A stretch of 64,000 nucleotides of DNA from NCBI GenBank assembly GCA_016794365.1, contig JAEUKB010000065.1, forward strand, positions 124,001 to 188,000, given 5' to 3'. Position 1 is the stretch's first letter; each line of letters starts with the position of its first letter. This stretch comes from Myxococcales bacterium. GTDB lineage: Bacteria > Myxococcota_A > Polyangia > Palsa-1104 > JAEUJZ01. The notes under the pieces were generated by a model. It searched no databases, was not told the DNA's origin, and worked only from the letters and a program-made list of their open reading frames with translations. The position numbers and the translations under genes were made by a program. Below, one piece after another: positions 9,337-18,533 of this stretch.

Positions 9337-9735
9337 CTAGCGACGAATTCCGAGCAGCTGATCCATCGTGCGTTGATCGGCATCGGGGAACTGATACTGA
9401 CCGAACTCTGAGGATGCGACCCAGCGGAAGTCTCGGACTCGCTTGGCGCGCATCGGACGACCAGGGATGAGCTTGGCTGCATAAAGCGCCAAAATCACTT
9501 CGTATCCGTCGTAAATGTGGTGCTTTTCACCGATTTTTTTGCCGATCTCGAAGTCGGCATCGAGGCGCTCGCTCAGCTCGCGACGGAGCGCATCTTCATC
9601 GTTTTCGCCTGCCTCGACCTTGCCTCCGGGGAATTCCCACTGAAGGGGTAGCACCGCCGATTCACGGCGCTGGGTGATGAGGTACCGTCCATCTCGCTCG
9701 AGAACGGCGGCGACAACGCGGATGACCTTTTTCAT
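9337..9735 (-). CDS. MutT/NudG-type Nudix hydrolase with altered Nudix box
   Basis: Small Nudix protein of 132 residues, similar in length and N-terminus (KVIRVVAAVLERDGRYLITQRR) to (d)NTP pyrophosphohydrolases MutT and NudG. The Nudix box reads GGKVEAGE, then ALRRELSERLDA: the second Glu of the expected EE pair is Arg and the following Gly is Asp. The Glu replaced corresponds to a metal ligand in MutT, so activity may be altered. Start 9735 is chosen over 9765 because AGGAG lies about 11 bases upstream and homology begins at MKKVIR. It precedes gpmI on the same strand. Confidence 0.85.
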   Translation of the reverse strand: MKKVIRVVAAVLERDGRYLITQRRESAVLPLQWEFPGGKVEAGENDEDALRRELSERLDADFEIGKKIGEKHHIYDGYEVILALYAAKLIPGRPMRAKRVRDFRWVASSEFGQYQFPDADQRTMDQLLGIRR

Positions 9736-10028
9736 GGACCGATCGACTCCTCGCTTAAGCGGCATTCCAATCTACCAGAGATTTCAGTTGGTTGGCGATG
9801 CTCTGCGGAAGCTTGGTGGCCTGATTGTAGGCCGGGTGCTGATCTGGATGAGATCGTGCGGACGACTTTCGCAGCAGGACAGAGCGTATCACGTACAGGG
9901 GCACCTTGCGAACGCTCTACTCGGTACCTATGATCGAGACTCAATAGCGTTTCGCACTACACGGTTGGAACACCGTCTCGATGGTCGGGGCGCGCATGTC
10001 GCGACTCGGCTTACACCAGGAGGAATCA

Positions 10029-11093
10029 ATGGGCCTAATGGATTTCGTCAAGGGTGGCGTTCGTGAGCTGGCGATTGCCCGCCCTGACAGCGCAAAGGGA
10101 ATGCTGGTTTACAAGCATCCCGATCCCACCATCCCGAACAAAGCACAGCTGACGGTCGGGACCGATGAGGTGGCGCTGTTCTTCAAGGACGGTCAGTTTA
10201 TCGGCCAGATTGGTCCTGGGCGACACACGCTCGAGTCGTCCAACATCATGTTCCTCAACCAGATCGTCGATAAGTTCACCGGCGGCAACGTCTTCAAAGC
10301 CGAGGTCTGGTTCATCACCATCCGCGAGGTCGCGGGCTTCAAGTTCGGCGGACGCATCGGCGACGTCGAAGATCCCAAGAGCGGCTTGGCGATTGGCGTC
10401 ATGGTTCACGGCGAATACTCGCTCCAGGCGACCGATCCGACGCAGGTGATTTCGTTCTTCGGACAGCGCTCATGGGCCAATGACGAAGAGTTCGTGGGCT
10501 GGTTCCGTCAGCTGCTGCTCAAGACGATTCGCGATCGGATTGCGAAGCTGCTCGTCGCCAAGCAGCTACCGCTGCTCAACATCACGTCGGGCGCGCTGAC
10601 CGAAGAGATCGAAGCCGAGGTCATCGAGGGACTCAAGCCGCACATGCAGGGCTACGGAATGCGTGTGGTTCGTCTCGGTAACTTTGTGGTTTCGATCAAA
10701 GAAGAAGACGAGCAGACGCTCAAGAGCATGTACAAGGACGCTGCGCAGATTCGGATGGCGGGCGGACTGGGCGGCTATCAGCAGTTTGCGGCGGGCAAGG
10801 CTATGATGGGCGCGGGCGATGGCATGGCTCGTGGCGGAAATGGTGGCGGAGGCGGCGAGATGCTGGCTGGCGCTGGGCTCGGAATGGGCATGGCGATGGC
10901 CAATATGTTTGCGCAGTCTACGCGTCCGGCGGCAGAAGCACCGGCAGCACCGGCTCAGCAAGCGGCACCGGCGGCACCGGCTCAGCCCAGCCTTCAGGAT
11001 CGGCTGAAGAAGCTGAAGATGCTCAAGGATGAAGGCCTGATCGATGAGCAAGAGTACGCAGCCAAGCGCGCTGAGATCCTGAAGGATCTGTAA
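10029..11093 (+). CDS. SPFH-domain protein with C-terminal SHOCT domain
   Basis: Cytosolic or membrane-associated protein of 354 residues of the SPFH (stomatin/prohibitin/flotillin) superfamily, of the virion-core-protein-like YdjI/YjfL type. Residues about 30-250 form the SPFH region. A Gly/Met-rich stretch and an Ala/Pro linker follow. The last 33 residues (LQDRLKKLKMLKDEGLIDEQ and onward) form a SHOCT oligomerisation domain. The start at 10029 has a perfect AGGAGG 7 bases upstream, so the longer reading frame is discarded. Such proteins form membrane or phage-shock-like scaffolds; the partner here is not evident. The 293 bases before it hold no gene I can see. Confidence 0.9.
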   Translation: MGLMDFVKGGVRELAIARPDSAKGMLVYKHPDPTIPNKAQLTVGTDEVALFFKDGQFIGQIGPGRHTLESSNIMFLNQIVDKFTGGNVFKAEVWFITIREVAGFKFGGRIGDVEDPKSGLAIGVMVHGEYSLQATDPTQVISFFGQRSWANDEEFVGWFRQLLLKTIRDRIAKLLVAKQLPLLNITSGALTEEIEAEVIEGLKPHMQGYGMRVVRLGNFVVSIKEEDEQTLKSMYKDAAQIRMAGGLGGYQQFAAGKAMMGAGDGMARGGNGGGGGEMLAGAGLGMGMAMANMFAQSTRPAAEAPAAPAQQAAPAAPAQPSLQDRLKKLKMLKDEGLIDEQEYAAKRAEILKDL

Positions 11094-11180
11094 GTCGCAG
11101 CGCTCTCGGAATGCCTGACGACGGCTGGGCGGCTACTTTTGTCCAGACCGTCGCGCAGCGCAGCTTTGTCGTTTGTGGGA

Positions 11181-13193
11181 CTAGCTTCCGCTCGGATACA
11201 CGCACGGCTTGCCTTTGCATGTGTCGCGCACGACGCCGCCATCTTTGAGGAAGTCTTGCAACTGCTCTTTGGCCGCTTCGAGCCTGCGGATCGCTTCGTG
11301 GACCGCGTTGTTTTTGGGCGGAACGTTGTCTTCTCCAAGTCGCGGCATCTGTCCGATATCAAACTGGACATACGCGGACGGCAGCGGCGCTTGTGCCTGC
11401 GGAATGCCCCACAGCGGCTCGACAGAGGGTGCAAGCTGCGCAATGCCCATGGTTCGCACCATCATCCGGGTCGTCAGATTCGGCACTTGTGCGTCGGCGA
11501 TCCCTTCTTGATAGAGCACTTGCTTGGCCCCGCCAGTTCCCGGGAGCGGCGCTTTCACCACATACGGCGCGTAGGTCGCTGGATCGGTGTAGTCCCACAG
11601 CGACTGGCTCAGTGCGATGAGGATCTGACGTTCAAACGGATCGGGATACGACGCGGACAGCAGGGGAAGCAGCGACTGGAAGTTCGCACTTCGCCACATC
11701 ATGACATTCCAAAATCCGCCCGGGACATTGAGCGCGCCACGCTTCACATCCGGTGACAGCGCCAGCAGCGTCAGTCCTTGCACGCCTCCGTTTGAGATTC
11801 CGTAGTAGTACACCTGGCTGGAGTCGAAGACGACCTTGCCGCCGACTTTTAGCTCCGCAAGCTGCGCCAGCGATCCGTCTTTGATCAGCCGCGCGAGCAC
11901 CGCAAAGTTTGTGTGCGCTTGCTGTAGCCGATCGGTGAGCTGCACGAAGTTGTTGAAGTCGCTCATCACCTGGTTGGCGGCGTACAGCGCGTCCGCTTGT
12001 GTCAGCCCGATCCAGTCCGAGCCCACCTGCACCATACACAAGCGCTGGATGATCTCGCGCTGATACCCGGAGTCCATTTCGCCGAGCGCACCGCCGAACA
12101 GACCGTGTCCGTAGATCATCACCGGAACGGGCGCTGTCGCGTTCTGGACGCACTTGGGAATGTGAACGACGAGCGGGAAGCGTCCGTAGCCGCGCAGCTT
12201 TGGCTGACCGCTGGCATCTTTTAGCAGTCGTCCACTCGTGTCATCGCTCAAAAACGACGGCGCACGGAACGATCCAATTACTTGTCGCAGCAGCGGATCT
12301 TTGGGCGCGGATTCCACCTTGTCGATCGCAAACAGCTGGGATGGCTCGACGGGCTCTGTCGGGCGAATGGCTTTGAGCGCGGTATCTCGCATTGCCACAA
12401 GCTGCCCGGTGAGCTGCGCATCGTCGCCGGTCGTAAAGTCCCACGCGAGCTGGAGCGACTTTTTCGCGATCCCTTTTTGCGCCAAAAACGAAAACAGCTC
12501 TTGGTACTGCGTGACGAGCTGGCCTCGGATGCTGGTCTTTTCGACATCGCCATCCCGAATCGCCGCAAAGCCCGCGAGCGCTGGAACGTCGTCTCCCGAC
12601 GGTGACTTCAGCCCAGAGATCGCCACGACATAGCGCGTCTTTGGCTGAAGCCGAAGCTGCGGATGAATGATCAGCGCTTGTCGCTCTCCCGCGCCTGCGT
12701 TGCGATCCAGCTCGGCGAACAGCGGAATCCGTGTGCCCGAGTCCATCGCGATAAGCTGCACCGGCGACGAGACTTGCAGCGACGCTTCGGGCTGGCTCGG
12801 TCCAGGCAGGTTCTGTCCATCAATCGCCGTCGGTAAATACACCAAAATGGGCGTCGCGGGACTGTAGCCATCGCGGCTCGCAAACTGCACCGGATCGAGC
12901 GGCGTTCCTTTGCGTGAAGTCGGAAGCACACCGACTGGAAACGTGACGCGCTTGGCTCCGGTTTCGTCGCTGCGTAGGTAGTAATTCGAGGGAAACGGAG
13001 ACAGACAGTCTTCCCCGGGTCCACCTCCGAGTGGGTTACATCCTTCGACGAGCGGCGGCTCGGGCAGCGGCGTCGGATCGACGTAGACGGTACACGACGC
13101 GAAAACCGGCAGTCCACACAGCACAAGCTGTCGAGTGAGCGACGAAAAACGCGACGACGGGTTCGACAAAGCAGTCCGCATGCGCGGCAGCAT
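11181..13193 (-). CDS. Secreted alpha/beta hydrolase lipoprotein (esterase/lipase-like)
   Basis: Predicted lipoprotein of 670 residues. The N-terminus from 13193 carries a signal peptide ending in the lipobox GLPVFASC. The catalytic half shows IYGHGLFGG (oxyanion-hole type) and a nucleophile elbow YYGISNGG (GxSxG). The N-terminal third is beta-rich, as in the N-terminal domain of large bacterial extracellular lipases. A reading frame extends upstream to 13361 but would overlap the vWA gene, so a start at 13193 or 13181 is preferred. Substrate unknown. The vWA gene upstream ends 19 bases before this start on the same strand. Confidence 0.75.
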   Translation of the reverse strand: MLPRMRTALSNPSSRFSSLTRQLVLCGLPVFASCTVYVDPTPLPEPPLVEGCNPLGGGPGEDCLSPFPSNYYLRSDETGAKRVTFPVGVLPTSRKGTPLDPVQFASRDGYSPATPILVYLPTAIDGQNLPGPSQPEASLQVSSPVQLIAMDSGTRIPLFAELDRNAGAGERQALIIHPQLRLQPKTRYVVAISGLKSPSGDDVPALAGFAAIRDGDVEKTSIRGQLVTQYQELFSFLAQKGIAKKSLQLAWDFTTGDDAQLTGQLVAMRDTALKAIRPTEPVEPSQLFAIDKVESAPKDPLLRQVIGSFRAPSFLSDDTSGRLLKDASGQPKLRGYGRFPLVVHIPKCVQNATAPVPVMIYGHGLFGGALGEMDSGYQREIIQRLCMVQVGSDWIGLTQADALYAANQVMSDFNNFVQLTDRLQQAHTNFAVLARLIKDGSLAQLAELKVGGKVVFDSSQVYYYGISNGGVQGLTLLALSPDVKRGALNVPGGFWNVMMWRSANFQSLLPLLSASYPDPFERQILIALSQSLWDYTDPATYAPYVVKAPLPGTGGAKQVLYQEGIADAQVPNLTTRMMVRTMGIAQLAPSVEPLWGIPQAQAPLPSAYVQFDIGQMPRLGEDNVPPKNNAVHEAIRRLEAAKEQLQDFLKDGGVVRDTCKGKPCVYPSGS

Positions 13194-13212
13194 ATGCCAA
13201 AACCCACGCGAT

Positions 13213-14631
13213 TTAGGAAGCGGTGTCTGCGACGCGCGAAAGGATCTCGAGAGCCTGTTTTTTGCGAGCCGCTTCGGAATGAAGTGCTTCGTCGCTGATG
13301 ACCTGATAGCGAGTGAGCTGGGACAGATAATCCAGGCGCACTTCCGACGAGGGACGGACAAACACGGCTTGGATCATCGCCAGCTTGCGAAGCGCTGTCA
13401 CCGTCGAGACAGGAATGTGACACTCAGCGTGCGTGATGAGGTAAAGCGTGACGCGGGTCTTGCGGTTTGCACAGACGGAAAGCAGCTCTTTGTGAAGGTC
13501 GCGAAAGACGCGAGAATAGCTTCGTCCTCGATTGCTGCGAAACCCGAGCAGATACGGCAAGACGCGACGGGGCGCTTGATCGGCACGAATCGCTTCATGC
13601 AGCCTTCCGTCGAAAAAGCGAATCATCACCGGCAAGCGTGCGCGCAGTAGCTTCTGACTGAGCGACAGCGCCAGACCGCGAGCGAAGACCTGACGCAGCC
13701 CACGCATCGACGGAGAACAGTCCACCAAGATGTAATGCAGCGGATGCGGCGCTTCGACTTGACGCTCTCGGCCCAGGTACAAAAGCTCGGACTGCGCGAA
13801 CCGGGCGTAGAACAGCTCTTCGTCGCTGGCCAGCTCACTCGGTAGCAGCGCATCCAGCGATCCTCGACTGAGCAGTCCGGCATAGCCGCCGGTTGGATGG
13901 CTCTGTGCGCCACTGACGTGCTGGGCTTCAAGCACCGACGGCAGCAAGTCGAGCGAAAAGCGCACCGTATCGCGTAGATCGTCCGCCTCGAACATCGTCA
14001 GCAGCTCCAGCAGATCGACGCGATCGTCCGCAATTCGCGAAAGCACGCTCGCGCTTCCGTCGTACGTCGCGAGCAGTCGCACCGCCTGCGCGTTCAGCAG
14101 CTCGGCCCGAAGCAAGAGCCCACTCGACTGCTGCTCTAGCTCATGCAAAAAGGCCAAGTGACGCTGCGTTTCTTGCTGCTGCTCGACGGAAGATAGCGAC
14201 TGATCGAGGCTCGGAAGACCGTCAGCGGGAAGCTCGATCGTCGCGGTTTGGTGCGAAGGAAGGGACTGCGCCAGCGTCGAGAGCAGCTTGTAGATCAGCA
14301 CCGCGATCAGCTTGTCCGATGGTCGCAGACTGCCGATCTGCTCGATCGCATCGATCTCTGTCAGCTTGTGAAGCAGCGTCCGATATCCGTCGAGCACTCC
14401 TCGATGCGCAGGCAGCAGCGCCAACTCTTGTCCGATTCGTCGCTGTGCGCGCGGTACCGACAGAATCAGTCCTACATCGTGGACAAGTCCGAGCGGCAGC
14501 GACAGGCCCAGACGGCGGAGCTGATTGAACCAAGCGATCGCAGACAGCGGGCTCTGCGCATCGAACGCTCCACGCACCTGAGACAGCAACAGAGAAATCC
14601 GCTGGGATGCCAGAAACGCTTTCGCAGACAT
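13213..14631 (-). CDS. von Willebrand factor A domain protein
   Basis: Protein of 472 residues with a C-terminal vWA domain. The metal-ion-dependent adhesion site DxSxS is present as LVDCSPSMRG (D304, S306, S308), followed by a Rossmann-like strand and helix pattern ending near residue 450. The N-terminal 290 residues are mostly helical with no recognised domain. No signal peptide is seen, so it is probably cytosolic. vWA proteins of this plan often work with MoxR-type AAA ATPases, but none lies nearby. The downstream gene on the same strand encodes the secreted hydrolase. Confidence 0.85.
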   Translation of the reverse strand: MSAKAFLASQRISLLLSQVRGAFDAQSPLSAIAWFNQLRRLGLSLPLGLVHDVGLILSVPRAQRRIGQELALLPAHRGVLDGYRTLLHKLTEIDAIEQIGSLRPSDKLIAVLIYKLLSTLAQSLPSHQTATIELPADGLPSLDQSLSSVEQQQETQRHLAFLHELEQQSSGLLLRAELLNAQAVRLLATYDGSASVLSRIADDRVDLLELLTMFEADDLRDTVRFSLDLLPSVLEAQHVSGAQSHPTGGYAGLLSRGSLDALLPSELASDEELFYARFAQSELLYLGRERQVEAPHPLHYILVDCSPSMRGLRQVFARGLALSLSQKLLRARLPVMIRFFDGRLHEAIRADQAPRRVLPYLLGFRSNRGRSYSRVFRDLHKELLSVCANRKTRVTLYLITHAECHIPVSTVTALRKLAMIQAVFVRPSSEVRLDYLSQLTRYQVISDEALHSEAARKKQALEILSRVADTAS

Positions 14632-14695
14632 CGGTATCGCTTCACCTTAACAAAGATGAAGCGGCTGCGTCGTCGTGATGTACAAACAACAGACT

Positions 14696-15271
14696 ATGCC
14701 GATACGAAAGATCGCTCAGCTTGGTCACCCGGTGCTTCGTCAGGTTGCGCGTCCGCTGACCAAGGAAGAGCTTCTGTCTCCCTACGGTCAGCAGCTAGTC
14801 GATGATCTGATCACAACGATGCGCGATGCCGACGGTGCGGGACTGGCTGCGCCGCAGATCTACGAAAGCGTTCAGGTCTGCGTCATGGAAGTTGGACAGA
14901 ACGCGCGCTATCCGTATAAGCCCAAGATTCCGCTGACGGTGCTGGTCAATCCGGTGCTGACTCCGCTTTCGGACCGGACGTTTAGCAACTACGAAGGCTG
15001 TCTGTCGGTTCCCAACCTGCGCGGACGCGTCCAGCGATTCTGTGAAGTGCGCGTGCAAGCGTGGGATCGTCACGGAAATGCTCTCGACTTTGTCGCAAAA
15101 GGAATCACCGCAGGAACCTATCAGCATGAAGTGGATCACCTGCATGCCACGATCTTTGTCGATCGGGTCACGGATTCCCGAACGCTGTGTACGTGGCAGG
15201 AATTCGATCGACAGCAGCGCGAAGGATTCATCAAGGAAGTGCAAGCCATCGTCGCTGAGTTTGGCTCCTAA
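14696..15271 (+). CDS. def: Peptide deformylase
   Basis: Removes the formyl group from the N-terminal methionine of new proteins; an iron or zinc enzyme of 191 residues. All three family motifs are intact: GAGLAAPQI, EGCLSVP (metal ligand C102) and QHEVDHL (metal ligands H144 and H148, catalytic E145). Start 14696 gives the family N-terminus MPIRKIAQLGHPVLR; ATG 14678 and GTG 14675 are in-frame alternatives, and none has a strong ribosome-binding site. It is divergent from the vWA gene and is not paired with fmt here. Confidence 0.95.
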   Translation: MPIRKIAQLGHPVLRQVARPLTKEELLSPYGQQLVDDLITTMRDADGAGLAAPQIYESVQVCVMEVGQNARYPYKPKIPLTVLVNPVLTPLSDRTFSNYEGCLSVPNLRGRVQRFCEVRVQAWDRHGNALDFVAKGITAGTYQHEVDHLHATIFVDRVTDSRTLCTWQEFDRQQREGFIKEVQAIVAEFGS

Positions 15272-15351
15272 GGAATTCCTTTTCGCGAGATGACGGCTTC
15301 CTTTGGCGCGTGCTCTCGTGTTGCCGTAAAGCGGTGATATGCTGCGCAGCC

Positions 15352-15732
15352 ATGAACATCACTGTGAATCCGTGGCTGTCAGTCGGAGCGATTTCCGGCT
15401 TTGTCTCTGTTGCAACTGGAGCCTTCGGAGCGCATGCGCTCAAGCAGAGACTGGCTCCTGATCTGCAAGCGATCTTCGAGGTCGGTGTGCGCTATCAGAT
15501 GTATCACGCGCTGCTTCTGTGTGTGATTGGACTGCTGCCGCTATCGTCCCCTGTTCGCTGGGCTGCGCTCTTGTGCGTCGCTGGAACGGTGCTGTTTTCG
15601 GGCTCTCTGTATGTGCTGGCACTGTCGGGAGTTCGCTGGCTGGGCGCGATCACTCCGTTCGGGGGTCTGTGCTTTTTGGGAGCCTGGGTTGCCATCGCTG
15701 TGGCTGGTTATCGACTCGCGTATCCACAGTGA
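15352..15732 (+). CDS. DUF423 membrane protein (YgdD family)
   Basis: Small inner-membrane protein of 126 residues with four hydrophobic segments. The family signature ATGAFGAHALK is at residues 21-31, and GVRYQMYHALLLC and SGSLYVLALSG follow as expected. Function of the family is not established. Start 15352 is preferred to an upstream start because the family begins just before the first membrane segment. It stands alone, 80 bases after def. Confidence 0.9.
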   Translation: MNITVNPWLSVGAISGFVSVATGAFGAHALKQRLAPDLQAIFEVGVRYQMYHALLLCVIGLLPLSSPVRWAALLCVAGTVLFSGSLYVLALSGVRWLGAITPFGGLCFLGAWVAIAVAGYRLAYPQ

Positions 15733-15789
15733 CGTAAACGGAACCAGCAAAGAGCGGGCAGGGCGGAACAACGGACGGTCAGATCTGCG

Positions 15790-16566
15790 TTACGGAGTCG
15801 CTGCTGCTGCAACGTCTGTCTTTTCGATGACTTCCACTTTCGCGAGCACTTCCAGCTTCTGTTCCGCTTCCTCTTTGGGAACTCCTTTGCTGATCAGGAA
15901 TGCTACGCCGGGCTCCAGCGCTGCCTTCATCTGGCGCTCTTTGACTTCGTCTGCATCGACTTCTTCAGACTCCTTATCGGACTCCTTTTCAGACTCCTTT
16001 TTTTCGTCTTTTCCCGTCGCTGCATCCGTGCTCTTGGACTGCTTACTCTGTACCTTGCTGTACTCTTCGCGAAACAGCGTCAGCGCTTCTTTGTAGCGAT
16101 CATCTTTTAGCAGCTCGGCTGCGATCTCTTCGTCCGACTTGGTGAACTTTCCGATGATGAACATCGCGATCACAGCCACCAAAAGCAGCACCAGCAGCGA
16201 AGGGAATCGATAGAACAGAGGCGTTGGGAGCTTGTTTTCCTCAATGCCCAGAATCTTGGCTGTCTGCGTCGGAGAAAGCTTCCAGATCGTCTTTCCGTGA
16301 TACAGGCAGTAGCGACCATCCCACGTCCACGCATCCAGCCAAAACAGACCAAAGTAGCTGTAGACAAAGCCCACTTCGACACCGGGCTCGGTCAGTTTTT
16401 CGATCGCAGGCTTGGCCTCTGCTGGCACCTGTCCAATGTTGGAAATGCTATCGCCCGTTGTGATGACAAATGGAACCTTGGCGGCCTCTGCACGCATCGG
16501 TGCATGCAGCAGCGTCACGAGCAGAGCGCACAATACAAAGCGGATCACAGATAGCCTGAGACACAT
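15790..16566 (-). CDS. Unrecognised membrane protein with signal peptide and charged C-terminal tail
   Basis: 258 residues. The N-terminus MCLRLSVIRFVLCALLVTLL looks like a signal peptide. A periplasmic segment of about 90 residues follows, then one strong membrane helix (PSLLVLLLVAVIAMFIIG), then a cytoplasmic tail very rich in Lys, Glu, Asp and Ser with coiled-coil character. The start at 16566 is chosen because a GGGGG ribosome-binding site lies about 6 bases upstream; an in-frame GTG at 16587 is less likely. I do not recognise the family. The topology resembles a sensor or envelope scaffold anchored by a single helix. Confidence 0.65.
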   Translation of the reverse strand: MCLRLSVIRFVLCALLVTLLHAPMRAEAAKVPFVITTGDSISNIGQVPAEAKPAIEKLTEPGVEVGFVYSYFGLFWLDAWTWDGRYCLYHGKTIWKLSPTQTAKILGIEENKLPTPLFYRFPSLLVLLLVAVIAMFIIGKFTKSDEEIAAELLKDDRYKEALTLFREEYSKVQSKQSKSTDAATGKDEKKESEKESDKESEEVDADEVKERQMKAALEPGVAFLISKGVPKEEAEQKLEVLAKVEVIEKTDVAAAATP

Positions 16567-16749
16567 CGGAACCCCCACGGTGGCCACGTTGAAAAGACGA
16601 GCGGATATCGTACCAGGGAGTCCGGCACAATGGACAGAGGGAGTCGCTGTCTGTCTGCTGTCTACAAGTCAGACAGTCCAGCACAAGCGAGCCTACAATG
16701 CGCGTGTCTGTGTTCGCAAAAGAGAGTCTGTAAGCAGATGCGGGACTCG

Positions 16750-17220
16750 TTAGTTCACACGCAGAGGTGCAAGCTGAAACGCTTGTAGCGGAGGACTGCT
16801 CTGCATGTGCTCTCGCTGCGCATAACAGCGACGCTGCGACGGATCAATCGGCTGGGCGCTCAGCAGAACACAGACCGTTGCTGCGCCATCTTGCGCGGGC
16901 ACTCGCAGCCAGGAATCTGCGCTCGGAATGCGTGCGATGCCGGGTTCATGTACGCGATCGGATGTACCGCTGGGATACAGGTTGTCTAGGACTCCGCCGC
17001 TGCGACTCACCACATAGACATAGGCCGACTGTGTGAGCGGAACATCGAGCGCGAACACCTGACCCGGTACAAGCGGCTGACCAGCGGAAAGTGGTGTCGG
17101 ATATCCGCGATCATCGGGCAGCAGGAGCTGCGGCGCGCTCGCAAATCGTCCCCCTTGATAGGTTGGTGGTTGCACGCAGGATGCACACAGGGACAGCGCG
17201 ATCACAGTGAATAGACGCAT
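16750..17220 (-). CDS. Small lipoprotein with DUF4384-like domain
   Basis: Lipoprotein of 156 residues; the signal peptide ends in the lipobox SLCASC with the lipidated Cys at about residue 15. The central part (LTQSAYVYVVSRSGGVLDNLYPSG) resembles the DUF4384 fold, often seen in bacterial secreted or kinase-linked proteins, but the match is by eye. It is 32 bases downstream of the beta-lactamase-like gene on the same strand, so the two are probably co-transcribed. Function unknown. Confidence 0.7.
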   Translation of the reverse strand: MRLFTVIALSLCASCVQPPTYQGGRFASAPQLLLPDDRGYPTPLSAGQPLVPGQVFALDVPLTQSAYVYVVSRSGGVLDNLYPSGTSDRVHEPGIARIPSADSWLRVPAQDGAATVCVLLSAQPIDPSQRRCYAQREHMQSSPPLQAFQLAPLRVN

Positions 17221-17252
17221 GCCCGAAAGAGCGTATCACAGCCGACCGATTC

Positions 17253-18215
17253 CTACTTGGCTTCCTCGGTCAGGCGCTTGCTCAGTCGCTGCTCTGCATC
17301 GTCTGCATAGTCTCTGCATCCTTCACTGCGTACAAACGCATCGCGCGATCCGGTCTTTTTGCTGGCTTCCCATCGCTCAAACAGAGACGAAAAACTGGGA
17401 TGTGCAGAGATGATCACATCGCAAGGAAGACTCCGTACTTTGGCAATGCTCTGACGGAAGGCAGCGACGCGCTCGGGTGTCTGGGTGAAGCGGAATCCAG
17501 GTGCGCTGATGGGATTTAAGCTATCGACATACACCATCTGAAGACAGCGCGTTCCTTCGCAGCTCTGCCAGCTCCAAGACATTCCGCCCGGAGTATGTCC
17601 CGGTGTGTAGTGTCCGGTGATAGTGACGTTGCCAACAGTCAGAGACTCTCCATCTGCCAACTCTCGTTCGACGCTGAGCGCAGGATACGCCATCTCTTTG
17701 GGTCCAAATCCCGCTTGTGGATCATCGCTGTTCGCATTCCCACTGCGCAGCGCTTCGGCACTACGCGGACTTGCGGCCACACGGGCTCCGCTCCATCGCT
17801 TGAGCGCTGCCAGTCCACCCGCATGATCGTAGTGCGTATGCGATCCAACCAGCCAGCGCACCTTGCGAAGAGCAAATCCCAGCGCTTCAATGTTCTTGGC
17901 AATCAGCGGCGCAGACTGGCTGAGTCCTCCGTCGATGACAAGCAGCTCAGCGCCCCCGTCAATCAGCACCGAGCTGAGTCCTTCTACGCCCACATAATAG
18001 GTGTTTCCGAAGATGCGAAATGGCGGCTGCGGCCTGTTCCATTCTTCGCAGGACTCACACTGAATCGGCGGATCGGGAATCCGTACAGGATGCGCACAGC
18101 GCGTCTGCGAAAGCACAGAGATCACAAGGCCACCGATCACCAAGCAGCGCTGGATCAGCGCACAGAAAAAGGGTCGCGAAGAGGGCTGTAGAGAGGGTCG
18201 AACGGAGTGTCTCAT
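17253..18215 (-). CDS. Metallo-beta-lactamase fold hydrolase, subclass B3-like
   Basis: Exported zinc hydrolase of 320 residues. Zinc-binding motif HxHxDH is present as SHTHYDHAGG (H126, H128, D130, H131), with H207 in TPGHTPGGMSW and H272 in ISAHPSF. The order and spacing match subclass B3 enzymes such as L1 and GOB, including the PGHTPG loop. The N-terminus has a long hydrophobic signal segment (residues 17-37) followed by Cys40, so it may be a lipoprotein although the residue before the Cys is Arg. Whether it hydrolyses beta-lactams cannot be told from sequence alone; many environmental homologues have weak activity. It is divergent from the kamE-like gene. Confidence 0.85.
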   Translation of the reverse strand: MRHSVRPSLQPSSRPFFCALIQRCLVIGGLVISVLSQTRCAHPVRIPDPPIQCESCEEWNRPQPPFRIFGNTYYVGVEGLSSVLIDGGAELLVIDGGLSQSAPLIAKNIEALGFALRKVRWLVGSHTHYDHAGGLAALKRWSGARVAASPRSAEALRSGNANSDDPQAGFGPKEMAYPALSVERELADGESLTVGNVTITGHYTPGHTPGGMSWSWQSCEGTRCLQMVYVDSLNPISAPGFRFTQTPERVAAFRQSIAKVRSLPCDVIISAHPSFSSLFERWEASKKTGSRDAFVRSEGCRDYADDAEQRLSKRLTEEAK

Positions 18216-18301
18216 GAGGCGATTATTTCAGGCCCCGCCGCTTCGTCGATTTTTCCACCCAGCCAGCGCTTCATACCGAATGCAAAGCGATCATCGAAAT
18301 G

Positions 18302-18493
18302 AAATAAGAGTCTTTTCGTTTGCATAATATTGCAAATAAGAGTCTTTCCATATGACTAATATTGCAAATAAGAGTCTTTCCATATGACTAATATTGCAAA
18401 TAAGAGTCTTTCTATATGACTAATATTGCAAATAAGAGTCTTTTTTTGTGCCTAATATTTTAAATAAGAGTCATTTCATATTCCTAATAGCTT
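18302..18493. repeat. Six tandem 32 bp AT-rich direct repeats
   Basis: Copies begin at 18302, 18334, 18366, 18398, 18430 and 18462, exactly 32 bp apart. AAATAAGAGTC is invariant in all six; copies 2 and 3 are identical; the last two diverge in their second half. Each unit holds the near-palindrome AAGAGTCTT (five copies; the sixth has AAGAGTCAT), a CATATG-like centre and TAATA. The array is strikingly AT-rich for this genome and ends 40 bp before the start of the kamE-like gene, so it contains or abuts its promoter. It also lies between divergent genes. There are no variable spacers, so it is not a CRISPR. Confidence 0.97.
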
Positions 18494-18533
18494 GTTGGCG
18501 CCACCTTCGCTGGATTTTGCTAGGCTCTGCGCC

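Noticed and set aside
9736..10028. tRNA or small gene upstream of the SPFH gene
   Set aside because: No TPsiC arm (GGTTCRA) or acceptor pairing and no coding signal.
18302..18493. CRISPR array
   Set aside because: Units are contiguous and near-identical; no spacers of unique sequence, no cas gene.
18302..18493. Replication origin iterons
   Set aside because: No DnaA-box cluster and no replication gene nearby.
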